In this document: piece by piece, positions 7,474 through 15,272 of the stretch
How the letters are laid out: each line of letters opens with the position of its first letter
How positions within the stretch are numbered: the stretch's first letter is position 1
NCBI GenBank assembly: GCA_964545075.1
Contig: CAZJFS010000065.1
Location: forward strand, 1-22,344
Direction: 5' to 3'
DNA length: 22,344 nt
Origin: DAOPXV01 sp035352535
GTDB taxonomy: Bacteria > Muiribacteriota > UBA9980
Made by a program: the position numbers and the translations under genes
The notes under the pieces: generated by a model
Databases searched by the model: none
What the model was told of the DNA's origin: nothing
Seen by the model: only the letters and a program-made list of their open reading frames with translations

Positions 7474-7935
7474 ATGAACCCGAATATAATAAACCTTTTA
7501 ATTACATTATTAGTACTTTGGATGCTTTTTGGGCTTTTCAATTCTATTCTCGCATTCGCGCTTTCCAAACACGGCCTCGGCGTTTTTTTGCTTATATTTA
7601 TTATGTATCAGTTTTATAAGATGTACAAAAACGGCAATAGAGGCGGTAGCCGGACCTATTATGACCATATAAACACGTATTCGGACATGCGCGGCGGCGA
7701 TTTCGAGTATTCTTCCAGGCGCCCGTCGAACAGATTGGGTTTTTTCGCTTCGATAAGGGCGTGGTTTGACGAAAAATATCGCTCGTATTATTATTGGCGT
7801 TTTAAGAAAACCTGGGAAAAGGTAAAGAAAAGATACCAGGATGATATGCGTTGCCCTTCCTGCGGTTCTGAACTTACCGTTTTCAACATTACTTCCGATG
7901 CGCGCTGCAACTATTGTAAAAATAAATTACTTTGA
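7474..7935 (+). CDS. Membrane protein with C-terminal zinc ribbon
   Basis: A 153-residue protein with two hydrophobic segments at the N-terminus (about 5-30 and 34-49), joined by a short SKHGLG turn. A basic, Tyr-rich cytoplasmic region follows. It ends in a zinc ribbon: Cys127-x2-Cys130 (CPSCG) and Cys145-x2-Cys148 (CNYC). The hairpin topology would place the ribbon in the cytoplasm. It is the first gene of a three-gene operon (18 nt to the next). The following protein also carries a zinc ribbon, but on the outside, so the two may act together in metal or redox sensing or in assembly; that is inference only. The start is unusual in having no ribosome site, and the next in-frame ATG (residue 17) has none either and would cut into the first membrane segment. 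No family name is recognised. Confidence 0.6.
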   Translation: MNPNIINLLITLLVLWMLFGLFNSILAFALSKHGLGVFLLIFIMYQFYKMYKNGNRGGSRTYYDHINTYSDMRGGDFEYSSRRPSNRLGFFASIRAWFDEKYRSYYYWRFKKTWEKVKKRYQDDMRCPSCGSELTVFNITSDARCNYCKNKLL

Positions 7936-7953
7936 TAGGAGAGTCTGGTCAGG

Positions 7954-8769
7954 ATGTTTTTAAAAAAAATCAATATTTTTTTCCTCTGTTTATTCTCTGC
8001 GCTCGCTTTATTTTCAAGTGCCTTGGCGGCCGATCAGTATAAGCAATGCCCGAAGTGTTCGACGAAGCTGCCAAAAATTGAAGGCGCTATAAATTTGGAG
8101 ATGAATTTCTGCCCTTCCTGCGGCGCTGATCTGAAAAACGTCGCCTACAGGTCGAAGTCGAATTCCGAAAAAATTGACGACCTTTTGAAGCAGAGGCGAT
8201 CGGATCTGGGCAGCATTGGCCAGCTTAAAGCTTTGGAGTGGTTTGAAAAAGGCGAAACGATGGAAGATAAGATAACGCGGATGGCCTGTTATGTAAACGC
8301 TCTGGAACTTGATGCGACCAATGTAAAGGCTTATAACAACCTTGGCGTTTTATACGATGAAAAAATGATGGATACCCAGGCCGTTTATTGTTTCAGAAAA
8401 GCCCTTGAAATAGATTCGGGATATTCGATTGCCATGAATAATCTGGCCAAGTGTCTTGCCGAATGGGGAAAGTGCGATGACGCCGCCGAATATTATAAAA
8501 AAGCGCTCGTTCTGGAAGATAAGAATGCCGCTATTCATAGAAACTATGGCGATCTGCTCTTTAAAATGAAAAAATACGATGAGAGCATATCCGAATATAA
8601 ACGGGCTCAGGAGCTTGATCCTGACGGAATATCGGGCCGCGTTGCCGGCTGGAAGATCGAGCTTATAAATAAAAGATTCAAAGACGGGGGAAAACAGGCG
8701 GCGACGCCTGTTGAAAAACCCGCGGCTGAAAAGATACCGGAAAGCCAGAAAACTAAATCAGCGAAATAA
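7954..8769 (+). CDS. Secreted zinc-ribbon and TPR protein
   Basis: A 271-residue exported protein. The signal peptide is about 1-26 (core FFLCLFSALALFSSALA). A zinc ribbon follows at once, with Cys32-x2-Cys35 (CPKC) and Cys53-x2-Cys56 (CPSCG). After a linker, three or more TPR units occupy about 124-225, with typical AYNNLGVLYDE, AMNNLAKCLAEWGK and HRNYGDLLFKMKKYDE helices and closing LE(I/L)D motifs. The tail is Lys/Ala/Pro/Glu-rich. TPRs bind protein partners, so this is probably a periplasmic scaffold. AGGAG (7938-7942) sits 11 nt before the ATG. It lies between the membrane zinc-ribbon gene and the 8-oxoguanine deaminase gene with short gaps (18 and 26 nt), so the three are one transcription unit, although no biochemical link to the deaminase is obvious. 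Confidence 0.68.
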   Translation: MFLKKINIFFLCLFSALALFSSALAADQYKQCPKCSTKLPKIEGAINLEMNFCPSCGADLKNVAYRSKSNSEKIDDLLKQRRSDLGSIGQLKALEWFEKGETMEDKITRMACYVNALELDATNVKAYNNLGVLYDEKMMDTQAVYCFRKALEIDSGYSIAMNNLAKCLAEWGKCDDAAEYYKKALVLEDKNAAIHRNYGDLLFKMKKYDESISEYKRAQELDPDGISGRVAGWKIELINKRFKDGGKQAATPVEKPAAEKIPESQKTKSAK

Positions 8770-8795
8770 AAAACTTGAGAGGACGTGGTTTTTAA

Positions 8796-10199
8796 ATGGG
8801 AAAGATACTGATCAAAAACGCATACGCTCTTGCTCTTTTAGATGATTCGAATACGGTCTTAAGGGACGCGTCGTTATATATCGAGGACGGCCGTATTAAA
8901 AAAATATTGAAAAACGGCGAGATGGATATCGCGAAGTTTGTTTCCGAAAATGGCATCGAAAAGATCATCGATGGGCGGAACAACCTCGTGCTTCCAGGAT
9001 TCGTCAACACTCATCACCATTTTTATCAGATATTCACCAGAAATATTCCCAAGATGCAGGATGAGAAGCTTTTCGACTGGCTCGTGGATCTCTACGATAT
9101 ATGGGCGCTTCTTGACGAGGAATGGGTTTACTACAGCACGCTTGCGGCCATGGGTGAACTCGCGCTTACCGGATGCACCGCCACGACCGACCATCATTAT
9201 GTTTTTCCGAAGGGCGGCGAAAACTTTATAGACGTTCAATTTAAAGCCGCTGCCGAATTGGGAATGCGCTTTCATGCGACCCGAGGCTCGATGTCGCGCT
9301 CAAAAAAAGACGGCGGCCTTCCGCCCGACAGCGTCGTTCAGACCGAAGACGAGATCATGGCTGATTGCGAGAGAGTCATCAATAAATTCCACGACACTTC
9401 CAAATTTTCAATGAGAAAGGTCGCTCTGGCGCCCTGTTCGCCTTTTTCCGTTACGCCGAAACTTCTGGAACAGACCTCCAGATTCGCCCGAGCGAAAAAA
9501 GTGAAAATGCACACGCATCTTTGCGAGACCAAGGATGAGGACGATTATTGCCTTAACGTTTACAAGATGCGCCCAATCGATTTCATGGAATCGGTCGGCT
9601 GGCTCGGGCCCGACGTCTGGTTTGCTCATTCGGTATACGTCAACGACGCTGAGATCGAGCGCATGGGAAAGACCGGGACGGGCGTCGCGCACTGTCCGTC
9701 GTCGAATCTGCGCCTCGGTTCAGGCATAGCTCCGATCCCGAAAATGCTCAAGCACAACGTGCCGGTGGGTATAGCGGTTGACGGTTCGGCTTCCAACGAC
9801 ACGTCGGATATGCTGGGCGAGCTTCGAATGGCGCTTCTGGTTCACAGGGTTGGTTCCGGCGTCGATCAAATGCCGGCATTCGACGTTTTTAAAATGGCGT
9901 CCAGGGGCGGCAACAAAGTTCTGGGTTTCGAAAACAGCGGCGAGATCAAGGAAGGTCTTGCGGCTGATGTTATAATGTACGACCTTAATTCGCTCGGCTT
10001 TGTAGGCGCGCTTCACGATCCGCTTTCCTCGCTGCTTTTCGCCGGATTCGATCACCGCGTCAATTATAACATAATAAATGGAAATATAGTCGTTGAAAAA
10101 GGCAAACTCGCAAACGTCGATGAACAGAGGCTGATCGACAACGGCAACAGAATAGCGCAGAGAATCGTTCACGAAAAATATATAAATATAAAAAGATAG
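8796..10199 (+). CDS. 8-oxoguanine deaminase (amidohydrolase superfamily)
   Basis: A 467-residue cytosolic metal-dependent hydrolase that converts 8-oxoguanine to uric acid and ammonia, removing oxidised guanine from the nucleobase pool. It has the usual small beta-domain at both ends around a TIM barrel. Metal-site motifs are NTHHHFYQ (71-78), HTHLCET (239-245), AHSVY (277-281) and DGSASND (329-335). Segments characteristic of the 8-oxoguanine deaminase branch rather than TrzN/AtzA or guanine deaminase include GLPPDSVVQ, ALAPCSPFSVTP, GVAHCPSSN and TDHHYVFP, which resemble the characterised Pseudomonas enzyme as I remember it. Length is normal for the family. GAGAGGA precedes the ATG by about 14 nt, which is long. 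It ends the operon just before a strong terminator. The closest alternative is another purine or triazine deaminase of the same superfamily. Confidence 0.85.
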   Translation: MGKILIKNAYALALLDDSNTVLRDASLYIEDGRIKKILKNGEMDIAKFVSENGIEKIIDGRNNLVLPGFVNTHHHFYQIFTRNIPKMQDEKLFDWLVDLYDIWALLDEEWVYYSTLAAMGELALTGCTATTDHHYVFPKGGENFIDVQFKAAAELGMRFHATRGSMSRSKKDGGLPPDSVVQTEDEIMADCERVINKFHDTSKFSMRKVALAPCSPFSVTPKLLEQTSRFARAKKVKMHTHLCETKDEDDYCLNVYKMRPIDFMESVGWLGPDVWFAHSVYVNDAEIERMGKTGTGVAHCPSSNLRLGSGIAPIPKMLKHNVPVGIAVDGSASNDTSDMLGELRMALLVHRVGSGVDQMPAFDVFKMASRGGNKVLGFENSGEIKEGLAADVIMYDLNSLGFVGALHDPLSSLLFAGFDHRVNYNIINGNIVVEKGKLANVDEQRLIDNGNRIAQRIVHEKYINIKR

Positions 10200-10232
10200 C
10201 GGCCCGGTAAATTAAAAATAACACTATCCGAT

Positions 10233-10282
10233 AAAAAAAGGGACTGTTTCAAAAATTATCTTTTTGGACAGTCCCTTTTTTT
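10233..10282. terminator. Strong bidirectional terminator
   Basis: A perfect 15-bp stem: seven A plus GGGACTGT (10233-10247) pairs with ACAGTCCC plus seven T (10268-10282). The loop is 20 nt and contains a further CAAAAA/TTTTTG pairing. T runs on either strand let it stop both the deaminase operon and the convergent gene at 10303. Confidence 0.92.
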
Positions 10283-10302
10283 AGTGATTTTTTTCTTTTG
10301 AA

Positions 10303-12414
10303 TTACTTCCTGTATTCTACGCTTTTAAAGCCTTCGGCTGCCGGATCGTTCGGATTGAGGCCCATGTTGACCTTTATGAGCTTGCCTTTGAATTTAGCGA
10401 ATTCTGAAAGCGCCTCTTTTTCCGAAAGATTGTGGCTGATCCTGATCTCGCGGGTCACGCCGAAATCTGAAACATAGAGGATGCCGTTGGAATAAGCTTT
10501 GGCTATGCCGCGCACGAACATGTTGGCGCTTTGGCTTTTCGCGTCAGAGCCGGCCGCGGGGGCGGAAGGCGCCTGCGAAGAGAACGCGGGCTGTTTCGGA
10601 GACAGCGCCCTCAAAAGCCTCATGTTGAAAATATGCGTTGGCGATGAAAGGTCCTGGGAGTAAGACTGGTCGGTCATATGAAAGGAGCCGAAGAGCGCGA
10701 TTTTTTCAAAACCGAGCGTCGCCTTTGAACCGTCTATGATAACGCCGGTCGGCAATTCGCTTCCGGGAAGAGTGGTTATGGTTTCAACTCTGAGACCGAG
10801 TTTTTTAGCGGCTTCCATGTCGATGGAAACTGCCGAAGGGGCTTCGCCGTATATCTTGTCTATGCCGTCTAACTTTATAAAGCCGTTCTCCCTGAGTTTA
10901 AATTCGACGGGCTTGCCGCCGTTTGATGCGGCGCCGGGATGAGCGGTGAAGGAGGCGGGGATGCTGAGCGATTTTAAAAGTTCGTTCAGATTCGCGTTGT
11001 CTCCCCAATTCGAATCCGGGCCTGTGCCGCAAAACATAATGCTTCTGCCTTTTTTCAGGTGCGACATGAGGGCGGTTATCTCTTCCGCCGGCGGAAGGAA
11101 GCCTTTTTTGGGAGCGGTCATGACGATTATATCAGTCTTCGCGAGCGCCTGATCGGAAAAGCCGACCTTCGAGCGCGTATAAAATACTCCTTCTTCCTCG
11201 AAGGCGTTTTTGAGCATTTTTATGCGGTTGACGTAGTCGTTTTCATGGAAGCTGTCTATTAAGACCATCATCGGAACGCCGACCATTATTGAATTAAAGC
11301 CCTGGATATCGGCGGTCCTGTCCGAATCGCATTTTATCGTCGTGTAAAGCGTGAACATCATGCGGTTTTCCTGCTTGAACGGAAGGGATATCTTAACTTT
11401 TTCGCCCGCTGCGATACGATCAACGGCCATCGTATGAAATTTCATTTTTTCATCGAACGGACGATTTCTATAGAAATCCAGGGTTATGCCCGTAAGTTCC
11501 CCGGATGACTGATTCATAATGACTATCGGGAATTCCTTGGCTTCATTTTCCTTGCAGTTGAGTTTTCCGCCTTCGAAATAAAATTTTATTTTAACGGGAT
11601 AGTCTTTCGGGTCCTTATGAAGGAGATAGCACATCGTGTTGACGGCGAGCTGGCGATGGTCCGCTTCTAAGAGGTTATAGCCGTCGGTAAGATCGACCGC
11701 GCCTTTATCGCCCGAACCGTCGTCGAAAGGAGAACTGTCGCCGAAAGCCACTACGCGGCCTTTCTGATATTCGCTCGTTGCGATATACGCTCCCGAACCG
11801 TTCGCTTCGGAGACGAATATGTGGCCGCGGGCGATAGCCGGATCGAGGATATCTACGGTCGTTCCACCCCAGGTGCCGCAGAATTTAACGTTTTTGGTGA
11901 TGTCGGTCTGTTCGAATTTTCCTCTTATGGGCATTTCTTTTTTGATCCACTTTTCAGCGAATTTAAATCCGAGCGGCTGGCTGAAATTGTTGAATATTTT
12001 AACCGCGTCCCAACCGTCGTTATTTCTGTCGGCGCCCATGTGATCGGCGACGAGATAAAGCGATCCGCCGTTTTTGACGTATTCGATTATCGCGGCTTCT
12101 TCCAGGTCGGAAAATTTAACGTTGGGTTCCGGTATTATGAAAACATCGTATTTTTTAAGAAGTTCGGCCGTTATAACGCCGGTCTTGAATTCTTCGACCT
12201 TATAGCCCATTCCCTTTATCGTTTCGGCGAAGTCTGAAAATCCGCCCGTAATGGTCCAGTTGGCGTTTCCAATGCTTTCCAGATGTGAATTATCGAAAAG
12301 CACGGCGCCAGTCTCGGCGGCAGCCGTCGTGAAAAGCGAAAAAGATAAAATTGAAACCATTAAAAAGCAAGCGAGAAATCCGTGAGTTAACCGTCTTGAA
12401 AAACCAGTTTTCAT
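10303..12414 (-). CDS. Secreted protein with two GATase-like (DUF4350-type) domains and an OB-like C-terminus
   Basis: A 703-residue exported protein. The signal peptide is about 1-33 (cut after TAAA) and the start follows AAGGAAAC. The first domain (about 36-270) has AVLFDNSHLE, a DVFIIPEPN strand, IIEYVKNGGSLYLVADHMG and VVAFGDSSPFDDG. These are marks of the class I glutamine-amidotransferase-like fold used as a non-catalytic sensor or binding module in DUF4350, GldG and IFT52 proteins. An Ig-like stretch (about 280-375) follows. A second copy of the fold (about 378-610) shows MVLIDSFHENDY, DIIVMTAP, HLKKGRSIMFCGTG and IALFGSFHMTD. Residues about 630-703 form a small OB-like module resembling the two small secreted proteins at 4509 and 5168. 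I see no nucleophile elbow, so enzymatic activity is doubtful. It may bind sugars or proteins in the periplasm. The gene is probably monocistronic. Confidence 0.55.
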   Translation of the reverse strand: MKTGFSRRLTHGFLACFLMVSILSFSLFTTAAAETGAVLFDNSHLESIGNANWTITGGFSDFAETIKGMGYKVEEFKTGVITAELLKKYDVFIIPEPNVKFSDLEEAAIIEYVKNGGSLYLVADHMGADRNNDGWDAVKIFNNFSQPLGFKFAEKWIKKEMPIRGKFEQTDITKNVKFCGTWGGTTVDILDPAIARGHIFVSEANGSGAYIATSEYQKGRVVAFGDSSPFDDGSGDKGAVDLTDGYNLLEADHRQLAVNTMCYLLHKDPKDYPVKIKFYFEGGKLNCKENEAKEFPIVIMNQSSGELTGITLDFYRNRPFDEKMKFHTMAVDRIAAGEKVKISLPFKQENRMMFTLYTTIKCDSDRTADIQGFNSIMVGVPMMVLIDSFHENDYVNRIKMLKNAFEEEGVFYTRSKVGFSDQALAKTDIIVMTAPKKGFLPPAEEITALMSHLKKGRSIMFCGTGPDSNWGDNANLNELLKSLSIPASFTAHPGAASNGGKPVEFKLRENGFIKLDGIDKIYGEAPSAVSIDMEAAKKLGLRVETITTLPGSELPTGVIIDGSKATLGFEKIALFGSFHMTDQSYSQDLSSPTHIFNMRLLRALSPKQPAFSSQAPSAPAAGSDAKSQSANMFVRGIAKAYSNGILYVSDFGVTREIRISHNLSEKEALSEFAKFKGKLIKVNMGLNPNDPAAEGFKSVEYRK

Positions 12415-12650
12415 TGATGTTTCCTTCTTTCGTTATATTTTATAATAATGTTTTTTTGAAAAAACGTCCGGATTTTTAAAAGTGCTCCGGGTACATGAAT
12501 TCGGATGAACCGTAGATTGTCATTAAACTTGATTTATATTTTTATCGCATATATATTTTAACATACCGTAAATATAAAGTCCACTATGAAATTATAAAAA
12601 AAGTGAAAAATATAAATATCTAAAACAAAAAAGGAAAAAGAAAACGCAAA
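12415..12650. other. AT-rich intergenic region upstream of the GATase-like gene
   Basis: There is no open frame with coding character. On the minus strand a TATAAAAT-like -10 occurs near 12435-12450, but no good -35 accompanies it, so I do not call a promoter. The rest is A/T-rich runs without RNA structure that I can support. Confidence 0.4.
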
Positions 12651-12651
12651 T

Positions 12652-12684
12652 AAAAAAGGGCGGACCATTTAAAGCCAGCCCTTT
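12652..12684 (-). terminator. Intrinsic terminator of the Asn-rich protein gene
   Basis: On the minus strand AAAGGGC (from 12684) pairs with GCCCTTT (ending at 12655), and the T run continues to 12652. It lies about 36 nt after the stop codon of the Asn/Thr-rich protein gene. Confidence 0.75.
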
Positions 12685-12719
12685 GAAATTTATTTTATTG
12701 TTAAAAGGTTCTTTTGTTT

Positions 12720-14198
12720 TTATTTTGAGGCTGATTCGGCAAGTTTCTGGTATTCGCCGTAAGCGTTTTTATATTCTTCGAGAGCGGAATTGATATCTTC
12801 GGATTTCGCGTCAGCCGATGAATTTAACGCCTTTATGTATTTATCGTACGCGGCGGTGTATTTTTCCTGAGCTTTTTTGACTTCGGCATTTTCGTTTCCG
12901 CCAAGCGCGGCTGAAGACGATACAATGCGTTCGCTTGCGTTATCCTGGTTGAAACTGATGTTCGTGGGCGTGCTCGGAGTTGCGCCGACTGAGGATACCG
13001 GTTTCGCCGTGTTGTTATTGTAAAGGGTAGCGTTTGTATTGTTATATTGGTTGTATGCGCTGGTGGCGTCCTGCTGGTTGTAGGTGGTGTTGCTTGTGCC
13101 GAGAACGTTCATCTGATTCGTTATAGCGGTTCCGTTCTGAATAAGATAACTTCTGGTGCTGTTGATGTTCGTGAGGGTGTTGAAGTAAGAGTTATCTACG
13201 GCTGTATTGGCGCTGGTAAGAGTGTTCGTTGAGTTGTTAAGAACCTGCTGCGATTGATTGAGGTATTGTTGATAGAGATAAGGATTTATGACGCCCTGTT
13301 TGTTGAGTTTTTTAATTGCGCGAAGGTTGGCTTTTGTGATCTCGATACTATTGATCGTTTGAGTGAGAGCCAGCGTAGTCTGCGAGGCAGCTCCTGAAAG
13401 GAGAGAAGCCGTTCCACGCGCAAGTTTTACGGTGAGTTCTATGACGTTTAGTCCTAAAAGTTTGTTGTTGATCGAAAAATTGGTCATCGCTTTTTGGGCG
13501 CCCGTCTGGATGTTGTTTACGATACCCTGACTGGTGGTGACGTTCTGCTGAAGGGTATTTGCGTATGTGAGCGTATTGTTGAGGTTGGAATTGAACAGAT
13601 TATTATTGTATCCGGTGAGCGTATTATTTGTGGTCTGATAGTTTGTGTTGGTTGTTCCTAATACGCTTGTCATGTTGGAAAGGGTCCCGACCTGGTAATT
13701 GAGCGTATTGACGCCGGTGCTCGTGCCGGTAACTATCGACTTGAGAGCGCCGATGCCAGCGCCCAAAAGATTGACGGTTCCTGTAACTGCTTTAGCGGCG
13801 AGATAGACCGTAGCTTTTAATGCGAGAACCGGGAGCTGGATAGCGACTTTAGCCGCGCCTATGATCATGCGCGCGCCGAAGCCCAGAACGTTTCCGATTG
13901 AGCCGACAAGGCCGGTTGAAGCCGTGCTGACGGTATTTGAATAGTTGTTCGTGTTATAAGTATAGTTGGAATTAGTAGCGCCGGTACCGTTGAAAATTCC
14001 ACTGAATATACCCGTTATTCCGTTACCGTTGGTCAGGGAGTTATAAGTGGGGTTGTTGGACGTTATAGTGTTGTTTTGAGCGAATGCCTGCGTTTCCATG
14101 TTGAAAATCAGGATGTAGGAAGCCATAAAGAAAGCGCAAAGGCCGAGTACTGAGATGCGTGTGATTTTTTTGTTTCTTACTAAATTAAACATATTCAT
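12720..14198 (-). CDS. Secreted Asn/Thr-rich surface or adhesin-like protein
   Basis: A 492-residue protein from the ATG at 14198. Other in-frame ATGs lie upstream (to 14240), but GGAGGG is correctly spaced only for this start. The signal peptide is 1-40 (cut after AFA). The mature part begins Asn/Thr/Tyr-rich. Then come a hydrophobic, Gly/Ala-rich block (about 95-160: FGARMIIGAAKVAIQLPVLA and so on), a second Asn/Thr-rich block, a helical region (about 240-320), a third Asn/Thr-rich region and a charged coiled-coil tail (ENAEVKKAQEKYTAAYDKYI, then EEYKNAYGEYQKLAE). No family is recognised. Composition resembles secreted polar-residue-rich adhesins or amyloid-like fibres, and the hydrophobic block may insert in a membrane. 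It has a perfect promoter and diverges from the CpxRA-like genes, with a candidate binding site between them, so it may be a target of that system. Confidence 0.5.
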   Translation of the reverse strand: MNMFNLVRNKKITRISVLGLCAFFMASYILIFNMETQAFAQNNTITSNNPTYNSLTNGNGITGIFSGIFNGTGATNSNYTYNTNNYSNTVSTASTGLVGSIGNVLGFGARMIIGAAKVAIQLPVLALKATVYLAAKAVTGTVNLLGAGIGALKSIVTGTSTGVNTLNYQVGTLSNMTSVLGTTNTNYQTTNNTLTGYNNNLFNSNLNNTLTYANTLQQNVTTSQGIVNNIQTGAQKAMTNFSINNKLLGLNVIELTVKLARGTASLLSGAASQTTLALTQTINSIEITKANLRAIKKLNKQGVINPYLYQQYLNQSQQVLNNSTNTLTSANTAVDNSYFNTLTNINSTRSYLIQNGTAITNQMNVLGTSNTTYNQQDATSAYNQYNNTNATLYNNNTAKPVSSVGATPSTPTNISFNQDNASERIVSSSAALGGNENAEVKKAQEKYTAAYDKYIKALNSSADAKSEDINSALEEYKNAYGEYQKLAESASK

Positions 14199-14236
14199 AG
14201 TCATTCCCTCCATTTTAAACAAATTGAGCATAAACA

Positions 14237-14262
14237 GCAAAGCGTTTTTTTAACGCGTTTGC
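14237..14262 (-). promoter_or_regulatory. Stem-loop in the long 5' leader of the Asn-rich protein gene
   Basis: GCAAAGCGTT (14237-14246) pairs with AACGCGTTTGC (14252-14262) with one bulged base. It sits in a predicted leader of about 163 nt, 39 nt upstream of the chosen start. It is too far from T runs on its own strand to be an obvious terminator, and a role in mRNA stability or translation control is inferred. Confidence 0.45.
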
Positions 14263-14367
14263 TTTACCTGAACTCACCGTCCTTTTAAAATATCCAAAAA
14301 TACACGTCCGAGTAGTGAAATGAAAAATATTTCACGAAAAAGAATCAATTAAAACGTTATTTCTTCA

Positions 14368-14396
14368 ATTATACGAAACAATATGGCTTTTGTCAA
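14368..14396 (-). promoter_or_regulatory. Perfect consensus sigma-70 promoter for the Asn-rich protein gene
   Basis: On the minus strand TTGACA (14391-14396), a 17-bp spacer and TATAAT (14368-14373): 12 of 12 consensus bases. The predicted start near 14361 gives a leader of about 163 nt. Confidence 0.88.
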
Positions 14397-14412
14397 GGCG
14401 GGGGTCTTTTTT

Positions 14413-14427
14413 GTAAAGAATTGTAAA
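14413..14427 (+). promoter_or_regulatory. CpxR-like direct repeat between divergent promoters
   Basis: GTAAA (14413-14417), five bases, GTAAA (14423-14427). This equals the enterobacterial CpxR box GTAAA-N5-GTAAA. It is centred about 69 bp before the response-regulator start and about 59 bp before the start of the Asn-rich protein transcript, so it could serve both. Because the adjacent regulator pair is CpxRA-like, autoregulation is plausible. Confidence 0.55.
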
Positions 14428-14453
14428 TGTCGGGTTGCCAGCGTGTATCATCC

Positions 14454-14482
14454 TTTTAAAATGTCGAACTATATGATATAAT
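14454..14482 (+). promoter_or_regulatory. Extended -10 promoter for the two-component genes
   Basis: TATAAT (14477-14482) is preceded by TGA, but the -35 position (14454-14459, TTTTAA-like) is poor. This is typical of an activator-dependent or extended -10 promoter. The start near 14489 leaves about 39 nt to the ATG at 14528. Confidence 0.6.
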
Positions 14483-14527
14483 AAATTATAATATATGCCG
14501 AAATTTTGGCTGGAAAGGAAAAACGCG

Positions 14528-15253
14528 ATGGAACAGATACTTGTAATAGATGACGACATAAAACTTTGCGAGTTGCTTGAAGAATATCTGGTGACCGAAG
14601 GGTTTCAAATAGAATTCATTAATGACGGCTATTCCGGCGCACAAAAAGCATGCTCGGACAAATATGATCTTATAATACTTGACGTTATGCTTCCAGAAAT
14701 GAGCGGCTTTGAAGTTTTAAGGTCCCTGCGCGGCAACTCAATTAAAACACCCGTAATAATGCTTACCGCGCGCGGCAATGACGTTGACCGGATCGTCGGG
14801 CTGGAAATGGGCGCGGATGATTATCTGGCAAAACCTTTCAATCCGCGTGAATTGATAGCCCGCATACGCGCCATCCTTAGAAGAACTAAGACTGAGCGCG
14901 CGAATGCCATGAAGCCAGCGAATGTTTCCAAAATTATAGTTGGCGACGTCGAGATGGATATTTCAACGCGCATAGTCATTTGCGCGGGCGAACGCGTTGA
15001 ATTAACTTCGGTTGAATTCAGCCTTCTGGAAAACCTGTTGAAAAACGCAGGAAAGCTCGTTTCACGCGAAGAGCTTTTTAAAAACGCTCTTGGACGCGAG
15101 CTTTCTCCATATGATCGCAGCGTTGACGTTCATGTAAGCAAGCTCAGAAAAAAACTCGGAAATAATGAAAATGGCATCGAGCGCATCAAAACTATCAGAA
15201 GCGTCGGTTATCTTTATACGTGTGTTTCGGAAAATGTTAAGGACGCCGTATAA
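14528..15253 (+). CDS. OmpR/CpxR-family response regulator
   Basis: A 241-residue DNA-binding regulator. The start is the ATG of MEQILVIDDD, which has GAAAGGAA just upstream. An in-frame ATG 33 nt earlier would add MPKFWLERKNA, has no ribosome site and would lie only a few nt after the predicted transcript start. The receiver domain (1-115) has acidic residues 8-10, phospho-acceptor Asp52 (LDVMLPEMSG), Thr80 and Lys102 (KPFNP). The C-terminal winged helix (about 145-235) has ELTSVEFSLLENLLKNAGKLVSREELF, read in two parts, and DRSVDVHVSKLRKKLG, the classic trans_reg_C recognition helix region. The kinase gene begins 19 nt after its stop. The partner resembles CpxA and a GTAAA-N5-GTAAA site lies upstream, so a CpxR-type role in envelope or surface-protein control is inferred. 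Confidence 0.88.
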   Translation: MEQILVIDDDIKLCELLEEYLVTEGFQIEFINDGYSGAQKACSDKYDLIILDVMLPEMSGFEVLRSLRGNSIKTPVIMLTARGNDVDRIVGLEMGADDYLAKPFNPRELIARIRAILRRTKTERANAMKPANVSKIIVGDVEMDISTRIVICAGERVELTSVEFSLLENLLKNAGKLVSREELFKNALGRELSPYDRSVDVHVSKLRKKLGNNENGIERIKTIRSVGYLYTCVSENVKDAV

Positions 15254-15272
15254 CGAAAGTAGAGCAATTTTT

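Noticed and set aside
9720..10172. A 150-codon minus-strand frame within the deaminase gene
   Set aside because: Shadow of the deaminase coding strand, with no ribosome site or domain.
10233..10282. The long inverted repeat as an end of a mobile element
   Set aside because: There is only one copy in the window, no transposase or target duplication, and the A/T tails on both sides fit a bidirectional terminator between convergent genes.
14199..14240. Longer N-terminus for the Asn-rich protein
   Set aside because: The extra 14 codons contain the ribosome site itself and put extra residues before an otherwise normal signal peptide.
14495..14527. Upstream ATG for the response regulator
   Set aside because: It lies only about 6 nt after the predicted transcript start, has no ribosome site, and would add residues not found in the family; 14528 has a good ribosome site.
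15165..15272. Longer N-terminus for the histidine kinase
   Set aside because: It overlaps the regulator gene by about 90 nt and adds 36 polar residues before a normal membrane-anchor start.
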